Shown: one piece after another, positions 16,350-24,299 of the stretch | How the letters are laid out: every line of letters begins with the position of its first letter | Position numbering within the stretch: the stretch's first letter is position 1 | Assembly (NCBI GenBank): GCA_031423955.1 | Contig: JANPGJ010000643.1 | Coordinates: 8,523-72,522, forward strand | Direction of reading: 5' to 3' | Length of the DNA: 64,000 nt | Source: JAEUOS01 sp031423955 | Lineage (GTDB): Bacteria; Pseudomonadota; Gammaproteobacteria; Burkholderiales; JAEUOS01 | Program-made: the position numbers and the translations under genes | Notes under the pieces: model-generated | The model's database searches: none | Seen by the model: the letters and a program-made list of their open reading frames with translations, nothing else | Told to the model about the DNA's origin: nothing

Positions 16350-16379
16350 GTTGCAAAATGGTGAAATCGTTGCAAAATG
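16350..16379 (+). repeat. 11-base direct repeat GTTGCAAAATG, 19-base period
   Basis: GTTGCAAAATG occurs at 16350-16360 and again at 16369-16379. The 19-base period (nearly two helical turns) would place both copies on the same DNA face. The second copy overlaps the TTGCA half of the candidate sigma-54 promoter. Confidence 0.6.
16359..16374 (+). promoter_or_regulatory. Candidate sigma-54 promoter upstream of PrsT
   Basis: TGG at 16359-16361 and TTGCA at 16370-16374 have the strict GG-N10-GC spacing of -24/-12 promoters. The -24 part lacks the preferred C after TGG, so it is weaker than the one before the PEP-CTERM gene. Start would be near 16385, about 310 bases before the PrsT ATG. Confidence 0.35.
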
Positions 16380-16695
16380 CTGGTTCTGCAGTGATCGCGG
16401 GGCTGCATTGCCGGGTTGTTGCCAAGGGCAAGCCCGGACACGCGGAACCATCGCCGGCTGGATGTGGCGGTCCTGGACGCAATGGCGTGCCAACTTCACT
16501 GGATGGCCCGGTTCCGTCAGTGATTTTGTCCCGAGAGGTCTGCTGTTGCTGACTTTTCCCTGTCCGGAGCGACGCGAAACAACATTCTACAAAACACGGA
16601 ACGCTGACTGTCGGAATCCCCCTATATATTGCGCTTGGCGCGCCGTTACAGGTTTGAATGGCGCACCGGTTTTTTTTGCGGCGAATGGCACACAC

Positions 16696-19521
16696 ATGAA
16701 TCGTTTTTTCCGGCTTCCCGACTTGGCTTTGGTGTTGCAGAGATGCGCCATGCTCGCGATGTTTGCTTTTTGCAGCGGGCAGGCCCTGGCCACGCCGGAA
16801 AAGGCTGCGGGTTTCTACGAAGACGCGCTCAAGCGTTTCGAGAATGATGATCTGCCTGGCGCAATCCTCCAACTGAAGAATTCGTTGCAGCAGGACAACA
16901 AGTTGCTGGCTGCCCATCTTTTGTTGGGCAAGGTGCTGTTCCGCAGCGGGCAGTTGCCTGCGGCGGAGGCGGCCCTCGAGGAGGCGGTGAAGCAGGGAAT
17001 CAATCGCGGTGAAGTGGCATTGCCGCTGGGCCAGATTTATCTTGCGTCGGGCAGCCCGATGCGGGTGATCGACCGCCTTTCAGCCACCGGCGTGCCGCCT
17101 GGACTGGCCATTGAGATCCTCACCCTGCGCGGAGTGGCCTACGCGGAGCTTGGCAACACCCGAATGGCGGCGCAGACCTTCGAGCAGGCCAAGGCTCTTG
17201 ATCCGAAATCCGCAATCCCGGTGATCGCTGAAGTACCAAGCGCATTGTCGAACGGTGACGTGGCGCGCGCGAAGTCGCTGGCGGCCAAGGGAATCGAACT
17301 GGCGCCCGACAACGCAAACGCCTGGAACATGCAGGGTTCGGTACTGCATGCGTCGCTCGACCTGCCCGGTGCGCTCAAAGCGTATGACAAAGCGTTGCAG
17401 CTTCAGCCCAAGTTCATAGACGCCCGGGTGGCACGGGCCGCGTTGCTGGCCGATCTCAAGCGCGATCCCGAGGCCGAGAAGGACCTCGAGTTTCTGCGCG
17501 TCTCGAAGCTCTCCGATCCGCGTGCGTCTTACTTGTCGGCGCTGCTCGCCAGTCGGCGCGATGATCAGGCAGCGGTGGCGCGCGCACTGGGCGAGGTTGC
17601 CAAGCAGGTTGACGCGTTGCCGATTGGCTGGGTTTCCGGCCGCGAACAGTTGATCATGGTGGCGGCCTTGTCCCACCATGCGTTGCGCAACTTCGAAAAG
17701 GCGCGCGAGTATCTTGACGTGATCGTGCGGCGCTACCCGAAAAATGTCGGCGCGCGCAAACTGCTGGCCTCCATTCATGTCGAGCGCCGAGATATTGCGC
17801 GCGCCCTTCCTCTCCTGGATGCATTGCAGCAGATTTTGCCGGATGATCCCCAGGTGCAATTTATGCTGGGCTCGGCTTATATGGCGCAGCGGCGCTATGC
17901 GCTGGCAGCCGGCCACCTTGAACGCGCGGCGACCAAGACCGGCTCATCGACAATGAACCGGGCCCTTGGCCTGAACCAGCTCGGGCTGGGGCAGGTTGAC
18001 GCTGGCACCGCAAGCCTCGAAAAGGCGTATGCCGGCAACATTGCCGATTCCGTTACCGGCACCGCCCTGGCGACGGTATACATGCGCAATGGGCAGTCGA
18101 AGAAGGCCCTGCAAGTCGCTGAAGCGATGAGCAGGCAGGCGCCGGAAAATCTGGCGCTGGCCAGCCTTGTCGCATCGATCAAGGAGGCGGCCGGTGATCG
18201 CGCGGGGGCGCGGGCCGCCTATTCCGCGATCGTTGCAAAGGACGTGGCCTTTCAGTCGGCAACGCTCAATCTTGCCCGCATGGATGTGTCGGAGAAAAAG
18301 TTCGAAGACGGGCGTCGGCGTCTTGGCGAAATTCTTGCCAAACGCGCCGATCACCCTGATGCGTTGTACGAGTTGGGTGTTCTTGAGCAGCGGGCCGGAC
18401 GAATCGACGACGCGGTTCGCCATTTCAAGAAAGCCAGCGAGGCGCAGCGTCGAGATCTGCGGCCGGGAATAGCTCTGGTGGACCTGTATATCGGCCAGTT
18501 GCAGGGCGAGAATGCATTGACGGTCGCCAAGGAGCTGGCCGCGAAAATCCCCGACAACCTAGCGGTTCAGGTCGCGCTTGCACGCAGCTTTATTGCCGCA
18601 GGTGATCTTGGCAATGCGCGCAGCGTGTTGCAGGGCGCTACCCGACTGGCGGATTTTGACGCGACGGTACAGGTCGGTATCGGCAAGTTGCAGCTGGTCG
18701 CAGGCAACATCGAAGGTGCGCAGTACAACGCCCAGAAGGCGCTGCAGGGGCGACCTGATGACCCCGGTGCGCTTGCCCTGACGTTGGAGATCGAATTGCG
18801 GCGCGGCGGCGGGCCACGCGCCGACGCCGCACTCAAGGCACTGACCAGCAAGTATCCCAACGAGATTGAGTCTTTGCAGGCGACTGCATTGGTGGCGATG
18901 GAGCGCGGTCAGTTTGCGAGTGCGGCAGCGACGTACCGTACCGTATTGGCGCGGGAAGAGACGACCGCGAATGCCCTCAACGTGGTCAAGGCGCATGTGG
19001 CTGCGGGCGAGTTCGCGAAGGCGGCCGTTTTCTTGCAGGCGTGGTTGAAACCGCGGCCGGAAGACCGGCTGGCAACCAAAGCATTGGCCGAGGTGCAGTT
19101 TCGCGCGGGGCAGCTCGAGGCGGCGCGCGGTACTTATGCGCTGGTCCTGGCGGCCGAGCCGAATGACGCGCAAACCCACAATAGTCTGGCAAACCTGCTG
19201 CAAAAAATGAACGATCCGGCGGCGCAGTCCCATGCGGAACGCGCACTCAAGCTGGCGCCATCGAATCCGGCATACGCCGACACATTGGGCTGGATCCATG
19301 TGCAGAATGGTCAGCTAGAGACCGGGTTACGCTACCTGCGCGAGGCGCGCTTGCGCCGGCCTGCGGATGGTGAGATGCGATTTCATCTTGCCTATGCATT
19401 GGCGAAGATCGGTCGCACAAGCGAAGCGCGCACTGAACTCGCTGCGGCGCTGACGGGTACCAAACGAGTGCAGTTGTCGCCGGAGGTCGTGCGGCTGCAG
19501 CAAGAACTTGGCGTCAAGTAG
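16696..19521 (+). CDS. prsT: PEP-CTERM system TPR-repeat protein PrsT
   Basis: A 941-residue exported protein built almost wholly of tetratricopeptide repeats. The signal peptide is MNRFFRLPDLALVLQRCAML followed by AMFAFCSGQALA, cleaved before TPEKAAGFYEDALKRF. About twenty TPR-like helix pairs follow, for example LLAAHLLLGKVLFRSGQLPAAE and DALYELGVLEQRAGRIDDAV, ending NPAYADTLGWIHVQNGQLETG. Length, start and organisation match PrsT, the TPR protein that accompanies exosortase/PEP-CTERM systems and exopolysaccharide export; its exact task is unknown. The ATG at 16696 was chosen for the signal peptide. A PEP-CTERM substrate lies 284 bases downstream, but no exosortase gene is in the window. 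Confidence 0.9.
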   Translation: MNRFFRLPDLALVLQRCAMLAMFAFCSGQALATPEKAAGFYEDALKRFENDDLPGAILQLKNSLQQDNKLLAAHLLLGKVLFRSGQLPAAEAALEEAVKQGINRGEVALPLGQIYLASGSPMRVIDRLSATGVPPGLAIEILTLRGVAYAELGNTRMAAQTFEQAKALDPKSAIPVIAEVPSALSNGDVARAKSLAAKGIELAPDNANAWNMQGSVLHASLDLPGALKAYDKALQLQPKFIDARVARAALLADLKRDPEAEKDLEFLRVSKLSDPRASYLSALLASRRDDQAAVARALGEVAKQVDALPIGWVSGREQLIMVAALSHHALRNFEKAREYLDVIVRRYPKNVGARKLLASIHVERRDIARALPLLDALQQILPDDPQVQFMLGSAYMAQRRYALAAGHLERAATKTGSSTMNRALGLNQLGLGQVDAGTASLEKAYAGNIADSVTGTALATVYMRNGQSKKALQVAEAMSRQAPENLALASLVASIKEAAGDRAGARAAYSAIVAKDVAFQSATLNLARMDVSEKKFEDGRRRLGEILAKRADHPDALYELGVLEQRAGRIDDAVRHFKKASEAQRRDLRPGIALVDLYIGQLQGENALTVAKELAAKIPDNLAVQVALARSFIAAGDLGNARSVLQGATRLADFDATVQVGIGKLQLVAGNIEGAQYNAQKALQGRPDDPGALALTLEIELRRGGGPRADAALKALTSKYPNEIESLQATALVAMERGQFASAAATYRTVLAREETTANALNVVKAHVAAGEFAKAAVFLQAWLKPRPEDRLATKALAEVQFRAGQLEAARGTYALVLAAEPNDAQTHNSLANLLQKMNDPAAQSHAERALKLAPSNPAYADTLGWIHVQNGQLETGLRYLREARLRRPADGEMRFHLAYALAKIGRTSEARTELAAALTGTKRVQLSPEVVRLQQELGVK

Positions 19522-19749
19522 CGGGAAATGTTGCATTGCAGGAATGGTGCTTGATCGACTCGGTTCTGTGGTGGAAATACGCGGCTGGAACGCCGCGCCG
19601 CAGCGCAACCTTGCCCGCCCCGAAATGTCGGGCGACTTCTTTGGTTGACGGTGTAAGTGACCAAAAGAGTGTCGAAAAATTTTACAACGACTGCTTTTGA
19701 AGCGATTGAATTATTTTTAAGTGTTTGAATATAAAAGATAAATAAAATG

Positions 19750-19765
19750 TGGCCTCAAAGTTGCT
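19750..19765 (+). promoter_or_regulatory. Sigma-54 (-24/-12) promoter of the PEP-CTERM gene
   Basis: TGGC at 19750-19753 and TTGCT at 19761-19765 give a GG-N10-GC match to the RpoN consensus, inside an unusually AT-rich stretch (about 19660-19800) in otherwise GC-rich DNA. Start would be near 19776, some 30 bases before the ATG at 19806. PEP-CTERM genes in other betaproteobacteria are controlled by RpoN with the PrsK-PrsR two-component pair, which fits. Confidence 0.7.
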
Positions 19766-19805
19766 TTAGATGTATTAATCGGATCAGTCGTTCAGGAGAA
19801 AACAA

Positions 19806-20663
19806 ATGAAATTCTCAGTTGCCTGTTTGTCGGCCAGCGCGCTATTGGCCCTTTCCGGCCAGGCGTGGTGCGGCCAGGAATGGTCTGTTGCCACTGACTA
19901 CGCGGCGCTGTCGTCGGGTGTCACGGTTGCCGGCGTATCCAACACCGGTGGGACTGATGATGCGACAAGTTCAGCGAACAACGCTGCGCTGCAAACGATT
20001 CAGTCAGCAACTTGGGTGGGGTCCTACGGTGGCATTTACAACGCCGACGGTTGCTCGTCCGGGGCATATTGCGATCTGAACGACCTGGCACCCAATGCGC
20101 CGGAACACGCGATCGACAACAACCAACGTTATGACATGGCCTTGCTAAGTTTCGCTGGAGCCAACAAGGTAAAGCTCACCGACGTCAAGATTCGCTACGC
20201 GAACAATGATTCCGATATATCGGTACTGGCTTATACGGGATCCGGCGATCCGAGGGCGAATGGCAACCTGTTCGGCAAGACGTATGCCCAGATCAGCAAC
20301 CTCAATGGCTGGACGGTGATCGGGAACTACAGCAATATCTGCACCGGAACTACGGGTACCAACGCCGACCTGAACTGCGGTGGTGGCGGCTTGGGCCAGG
20401 CAGCCAGCGTTGCGATCAACGGCGCCGGCGTATTTTCTTCCTACTGGTTGATAGGCGCCTATAACCCGCTTGCCGCTGGCGATGCCGGGTACACACCTGC
20501 AACGTTTGACTATGTCAAGCTTGCTGCGGTCGCCGGTTGTATCAGTGGCACCGCGAACTGCACGCAGTCGTCGGGTACAGTTCCTGAGCCAGGTTCCTTG
20601 GCATTGTTTGGCGCAGCGCTGGTTGGCATGGTGTCCTTGCGCAGGCGTCAACAGCGCGTCTAA
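19806..20663 (+). CDS. PEP-CTERM sorting-domain surface protein
   Basis: A 285-residue exosortase substrate. It has an N-terminal signal peptide (VACLSASALLALSGQAWC) and the C-terminal sorting tripartite signal: VPEPGS at 259-264, a hydrophobic helix (LALFGAALVGMVSL) and a basic tail RRRQQRV. The mature region is Gly/Asn/Ala/Ser-rich with several cysteines and reads like a secreted beta-rich protein (DSDISVLAYTGSGDPR, YAQISNLNGWTVIGNYSN). It resembles the XDP1-like exosortase-dependent surface proteins, which I cannot confirm. AGGAG precedes the ATG. Regulation is likely by sigma-54, and a clear terminator follows. The exosortase that would process it must lie elsewhere. Confidence 0.9.
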   Translation: MKFSVACLSASALLALSGQAWCGQEWSVATDYAALSSGVTVAGVSNTGGTDDATSSANNAALQTIQSATWVGSYGGIYNADGCSSGAYCDLNDLAPNAPEHAIDNNQRYDMALLSFAGANKVKLTDVKIRYANNDSDISVLAYTGSGDPRANGNLFGKTYAQISNLNGWTVIGNYSNICTGTTGTNADLNCGGGGLGQAASVAINGAGVFSSYWLIGAYNPLAAGDAGYTPATFDYVKLAAVAGCISGTANCTQSSGTVPEPGSLALFGAALVGMVSLRRRQQRV

Positions 20664-20684
20664 GGCTTCGCGAGCTTTCCCAAT

Positions 20685-20709
20685 AACGGCACCTTCGGGT
20701 GCCGTTTTG
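20685..20709 (+). terminator. Intrinsic terminator of the PEP-CTERM gene
   Basis: A 9-bp stem AACGGCACC / GGTGCCGTT closed by a TTCG tetraloop (20685-20706), followed by TTGC so that the transcript ends in a UUUU run including the stem's last bases. It lies 22 bases after the stop codon. Confidence 0.85.
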
Positions 20710-21081
20710 CATTGTGCGTCATGTGTCGGCAAGCCAGTCAATCAATGCGTGCCCCCTACCAAGCAAGCCTGTCGGGGTTGAAGCCCAAAGTCAAGACCTG
20801 TCGCGCCGACATGGGCCGTCGCCATTGCATGGCAAGTCTGAAACAGACGGCCAGATCGGTTGATGCGACGAGTCGTTGATAGGGCTGGCACCGTGCGAGG
20901 TGGTCACTTCGCGGATCCAAACTTCGGGATTATTCAACGATGATGGCTCGATAGTTCGGCGATTGCCTGAAGCGGGCAAACATTGGCCGCTGCGCACGAC
21001 GGAAACCGTTGGACTAGCCGCGGGGGAAAGGTTCGCCGACCAGGGCCCTCGCCCGCCGAAACAGCCAATCGGCTACCGGTG
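20710..21081. other. Non-coding stretch after the PEP-CTERM gene
   Basis: About 370 bases between the terminator and the 3' end of the ZIP transporter gene. Short frames exist on both strands but none has a ribosome-binding site or recognisable similarity. I see no repeat or RNA structure worth naming. Confidence 0.4.
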
Positions 21082-21852
21082 CTAATGCAGAAACGAATGC
21101 GACATCGCAATCAAAGCGACGCCCGCAGCCACCATCAACACCTGCCACGCCGACGATTCGGTATCCGCGCGACGCTGCATCCAGGGAATCAGGTCGGCCA
21201 CAGCAATATAAATGAAGCTCGATGCCGCAAGCACCACAACATAGGGTATCGCGCCCTCGGCCCGGACCAGCGAAAAATAGCCGAGCAGACCGCCCGCCAC
21301 CGATGCCAGGCTCGCAAGCGAGTTGTAGCCAAGCGCGCGGGTACGCGTATAGCCGGCATTGAGCAGCACGATGAAATCCCCGGCCTCCTGCGGCACCTCG
21401 TGGGCGATGATGCCCAGCGTGGTGATGAAGCCCAGCCACGGGTCGGCCATGAAGGCGGCGGCGATCAAAATGCCGTCGGCGAAATTGTGCAGTGAATCGC
21501 CGACCAGGATCAACAGCCCGCTCTTGCCTGCTTCGTGCGCATCGAAGCCGTGCTCATGGCCATGGCCGTCGTGTTCATGGTGATGACTGTGGCGCCAGAG
21601 TGCGACCTTCTCGAGCAGGAAGAATGTCAACAGGCCGGCCAGCAGCGTGGCGAACAACGCATGGGCGTCGATGTTGAAACTGAACGCATGCGGCAGCAGT
21701 TCGAGAAACGCGGCGCCGAGCAACACTCCGGCCGAGAAGCTCACCAGTCGCTGCACCAGTGGCCCCAACACCTTGAAGGTGATCAGGCCGGCGATCAGCA
21801 CGGAAAGTATGCCTCCGGCGATGGTGGCGGCGATAATGTAGAGTAAGGTCAA
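21082..21852 (-). CDS. ZIP family divalent metal transporter
   Basis: A 256-residue inner-membrane carrier with eight predicted helices. Family motifs are clear: HNFADG at 122-127 in helix 4 and HEVPQE at 151-156 in helix 5, the metal-binding residues of ZIP proteins. A histidine-rich cytoplasmic loop (RHSHHHEHDGHGHEHG, about 87-102) joins helices 3 and 4, as usual for zinc carriers. Zinc uptake is most likely; iron or manganese are possible. The start is set at TTG 21852, the only in-frame start near the first membrane helix; a longer frame runs antisense to recR and is not believed. A GCTTCG-TGTG-CGAAGC hairpin sits a few bases upstream of the start. Confidence 0.88.
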   Translation of the reverse strand: MTLLYIIAATIAGGILSVLIAGLITFKVLGPLVQRLVSFSAGVLLGAAFLELLPHAFSFNIDAHALFATLLAGLLTFFLLEKVALWRHSHHHEHDGHGHEHGFDAHEAGKSGLLILVGDSLHNFADGILIAAAFMADPWLGFITTLGIIAHEVPQEAGDFIVLLNAGYTRTRALGYNSLASLASVAGGLLGYFSLVRAEGAIPYVVVLAASSFIYIAVADLIPWMQRRADTESSAWQVLMVAAGVALIAMSHSFLH

Positions 21853-22057
21853 GTGAGCGCTTCGTGTGCGAAGCCCGCGATTATCCAATAGTTTTCCAAT
21901 AACCTTCAGTGCCAGTCTTGGAGTTCGTGTCTTCGATGCAAAGTCGCCGCAGCAAAGTTGGGCCCGCGTCGCCCCCAGGCGGCGCGATTGCGCCAATCCG
22001 GTTTGTCGCGCGAATTGAATGTGATGCGATGCGCGGTGCGTGCGCCTGCCGGCCGGC

Positions 22058-22663
22058 ATGAAGGCGCCGGTCGTACTGCAGGAACTGATCGAATCGCTGC
22101 GAGTCTTGCCAGGCGTCGGTCCGAAGTCGGCGCAGCGCATGGCCTTTCATTTGTTGCAGCATGACCGCCCGGGCGCACTGCGCCTGTCACGCTCGCTGGC
22201 TGATGCCGCTGCGCGCATGCAGCGCTGCAACCTGTGCAACAGCTTCACCGAGACCGAGTTGTGCGATTTGTGCACCGCCGGCAATGCCGGCAAGCGCGAC
22301 ACCACCCAGTTGTGCGTGGTCGAGACACCGGCCGATCTCGGCATGATGGAGCAGACCCACGCTTACCGCGGCCTGTATTTCGTGTTGATGGGGCGCATCT
22401 CCCCGCTTGACGGGATCGGCCCGAAGGAGGTCGGCATCGACAAACTGCTGGCGCGCGCCGTCGACGGTGTGGTGACCGAAGTCGTGCTGGCGACAAATTT
22501 CACCCATGAAGGCGAGGCCACGGCGCACTATGTGTCGGAAGCCCTGAAGGCGCGCGGTTTGAAGGTCACGCGTCTTGCGCGCGGGGTGCCGGTGGGCGGC
22601 GAACTGGAATATGTCGATCCCGGTACCATCGCACATGCATTTCAGGATCGACGCGACACTTGA
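22058..22663 (+). CDS. recR: Recombination mediator protein RecR
   Basis: A 201-residue DNA repair protein that, with RecO (and RecF), loads RecA on SSB-coated gaps. An N-terminal helix-hairpin-helix LRVLPGVGPKSAQRMAFHLL (15-34) is followed by a four-cysteine zinc finger (C57, C60, C69, C72) and a Toprim domain starting TQLCVVETPADL with LMGRISPLDGIGP. Length is exact for the family when started at ATG 22058 (MKAPVVLQEL); an upstream in-frame ATG at 22040 gives six extra residues. Unusually, dnaX and ybaB, the normal upstream partners, are missing here; the upstream neighbour is the divergent ZIP gene. Confidence 0.95.
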   Translation: MKAPVVLQELIESLRVLPGVGPKSAQRMAFHLLQHDRPGALRLSRSLADAAARMQRCNLCNSFTETELCDLCTAGNAGKRDTTQLCVVETPADLGMMEQTHAYRGLYFVLMGRISPLDGIGPKEVGIDKLLARAVDGVVTEVVLATNFTHEGEATAHYVSEALKARGLKVTRLARGVPVGGELEYVDPGTIAHAFQDRRDT

Positions 22664-22740
22664 GCATTTTCGGTGGCGCTCCGGCGCCGGCTTGGCTGGC
22701 CGTGAGCGCATTCAAACAAATTCATTCATCGGAGACGAAC

Positions 22741-23823
22741 ATGACGCTGAACACGAAATTCAAGACGGTCGCGGCGACCGGAATGGCCCTTCTGCTCGGT
22801 GCCTGCATGCACCAGCAGCAGGGCGGTGCGGGAGGGCAGACCAGCGGCCATTTCAGCGTCAAGGAGGTCGGCAGTTTTCATATTGGCGGCCGGCAGGTGA
22901 CGCTTTCCGGTCTGCCCGAAAAGGAGATCGTATTCACCGCCGGGGCGGCGCCTTTCAAGGTCAATCCGAATGGTGACTTCGAAGTCGAGCAGATGTACGT
23001 TCAGTACGTGAAGTTGCATGAGCACAGTCGGCGCAGCCGATATCCGCTGCTGATGTGGCACGGTGGCGGCCTGGCTGGTATGACTTGGGAAACCAAGCCC
23101 GACGGCCAGCCTGGCTGGCAGAATTTTTTTCTGCAGGCCGGCCATGACGTCTATGTGAGCGATGCGGTCGAACGCGGTCGGGCATCGTGGGCACGCTATC
23201 CGGAAATCTTCAAGACCGAACCTTTCTTCCGCACCAAGAAAGAGGCGTGGGAGTTGTTTCGTCTCGGGCCGGAAGGCTCGTACAACACCGATCCGGCGCA
23301 ACGCCGCGCCTATGCCGAAGGCACGCAATTTCCGGTCAGCGCGTTCGACCAGTTCGGCAAGCAGGGAATTCCACGCTGGGCCACCAATGATGCCGCCACC
23401 CAGGCCGCCTACGACCAGTATGTTCAGAAGGTTTGCCCGTGCGTGATCATTGTTCACAGCCAGGGCGGCAACTTCACCTTCAGCGCTGCGCTCAAGGCGT
23501 CCGACAAGATCAAGGCGGTGATCGCGATCGAACCCTCTGGTGCGCCGAATGTAGACAAGGTGGACCTGTCGCCATTGAAGGGGGTGCCGCATCTGTTTGT
23601 ATGGGGCGACTACCTGGACCGTTATCCGCTGTGGGCGAAAATCACTCCGAGCGTCGATCGGTATGAGCAGGCGCTGCGCAAGCAGGGCACCGACGTCACC
23701 CGCATCGACCTACCCAAGACCGGCGTGCGCGGCAACTCGCACATGCTGATGATGGACCGCAATTCGGACGCCATTGCGCAGATGATCCAGGACTGGATGG
23801 TCAAGCAGGGCTTGTCGCGCTAG
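22741..23823 (+). CDS. Lipoprotein alpha/beta hydrolase (esterase)
   Basis: A 360-residue predicted lipoprotein: the signal ends in the lipobox LLGAC, lipidating C22, followed by a Gln/Gly-rich linker. The catalytic domain is an alpha/beta hydrolase: an oxyanion-type strand YPLLMWHGGGLAG, the nucleophile elbow VHSQGG with S240, and a probable catalytic histidine H334 in GNSHMLMMD. A substrate cannot be named. VYVSDAVERGRASWARYPEIF and FRLGPEGSY are typical of a subgroup of uncharacterised esterases. GGAGA precedes the ATG; an in-frame extension back to 22660 is unlikely because the signal peptide would be lost. A small cupin gene follows after 25 bases. Confidence 0.85.
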   Translation: MTLNTKFKTVAATGMALLLGACMHQQQGGAGGQTSGHFSVKEVGSFHIGGRQVTLSGLPEKEIVFTAGAAPFKVNPNGDFEVEQMYVQYVKLHEHSRRSRYPLLMWHGGGLAGMTWETKPDGQPGWQNFFLQAGHDVYVSDAVERGRASWARYPEIFKTEPFFRTKKEAWELFRLGPEGSYNTDPAQRRAYAEGTQFPVSAFDQFGKQGIPRWATNDAATQAAYDQYVQKVCPCVIIVHSQGGNFTFSAALKASDKIKAVIAIEPSGAPNVDKVDLSPLKGVPHLFVWGDYLDRYPLWAKITPSVDRYEQALRKQGTDVTRIDLPKTGVRGNSHMLMMDRNSDAIAQMIQDWMVKQGLSR

Positions 23824-23848
23824 GCATGTTGCTCCCGAAACGCAGCAG

Positions 23849-24205
23849 ATGAAACTTTCCGACATTCCATTCGGCACCGTCGACTGGTCGACGGTCGAAG
23901 CCAGCGAGCATCCGGGCGAACTGGTCGACGGCGTGCGCGGCATGGCGCTGTGGCGCACCCGCCACTTCGGGCCGGCAGGCAACCAGGTGCGGGTGCGCAT
24001 GGTCGAGTACACGCCGGGCTACCTTGCCGATCACTGGTGCGAAAAGGGGCATGTTCTGCTGTGTCTCGATGGCCGGCTGGATACCGAACTGGCCGATGGC
24101 CGCCGCTTCACCCTGACGCCGGGCATGAGTTATCAGGTCGCGGACGGCGCCGAACCGCATCGTTCGAGCACGACTGTCGGTGCGCGCTTGTTCATCGTCG
24201 ATTGA
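23849..24205 (+). CDS. Small cupin-fold protein (DHCW-motif type)
   Basis: A 118-residue single-domain cupin. The conserved core reads VRMVEYTPGYLADHWCEKGHVLLCLDGRLDTEL, then LTPGMSYQVADGAEPHRS, giving the paired histidines of a cupin metal site (H in DHWC, H in KGHV, H in EPHRS). The DHWC stretch resembles the so-called DHCW-motif cupins of proteobacteria, which are uncharacterised. It probably binds a metal and a small ligand in the cytoplasm. Co-orientation and 25-base spacing from the lipoprotein hydrolase suggest one transcript. The ribosome-binding site is weak. Confidence 0.8.
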   Translation: MKLSDIPFGTVDWSTVEASEHPGELVDGVRGMALWRTRHFGPAGNQVRVRMVEYTPGYLADHWCEKGHVLLCLDGRLDTELADGRRFTLTPGMSYQVADGAEPHRSSTTVGARLFIVD

Positions 24206-24299
24206 GTCGCTGGTCGCTCGTGTCGCGACACGCAGGCGGCCGCCGTGACCGCCACGGCTAAAATGCGACGCGCACCCTGATACGGAAAGCCTGAAACAC

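Larger units (their letters stand above)
16073..16695. other. Long intergenic region between tgt and the PrsT gene
   Basis: A 623-base divergent intergenic region with no credible gene: frames through it lack homology and ribosome-binding sites. It holds an 11-base direct repeat, a candidate sigma-54 site at 16359-16374, and near the PrsT gene a TATATT hexamer at 16625-16630 that could serve as a sigma-70 -10. A run of eight T occurs about 25-30 bases before the PrsT ATG. If the distal promoter is used, the leader would be over 300 bases. Confidence 0.5.

Noticed and set aside
16350..16379. The GTTGCAAAATG repeat as part of a CRISPR array
   Set aside because: Only two 11-base copies with an 8-base gap, and no cas genes.
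16635..16650. TGGCGCG...TTACA as a sigma-54 promoter before prsT
   Set aside because: The -12 part is one base too close and has TTAC instead of TTGC.
21853..22140. A 96-codon N-terminal extension of the ZIP transporter
   Set aside because: It runs antisense to recR, lacks transporter similarity, and normal ZIP length is reached from the TTG at 21852.
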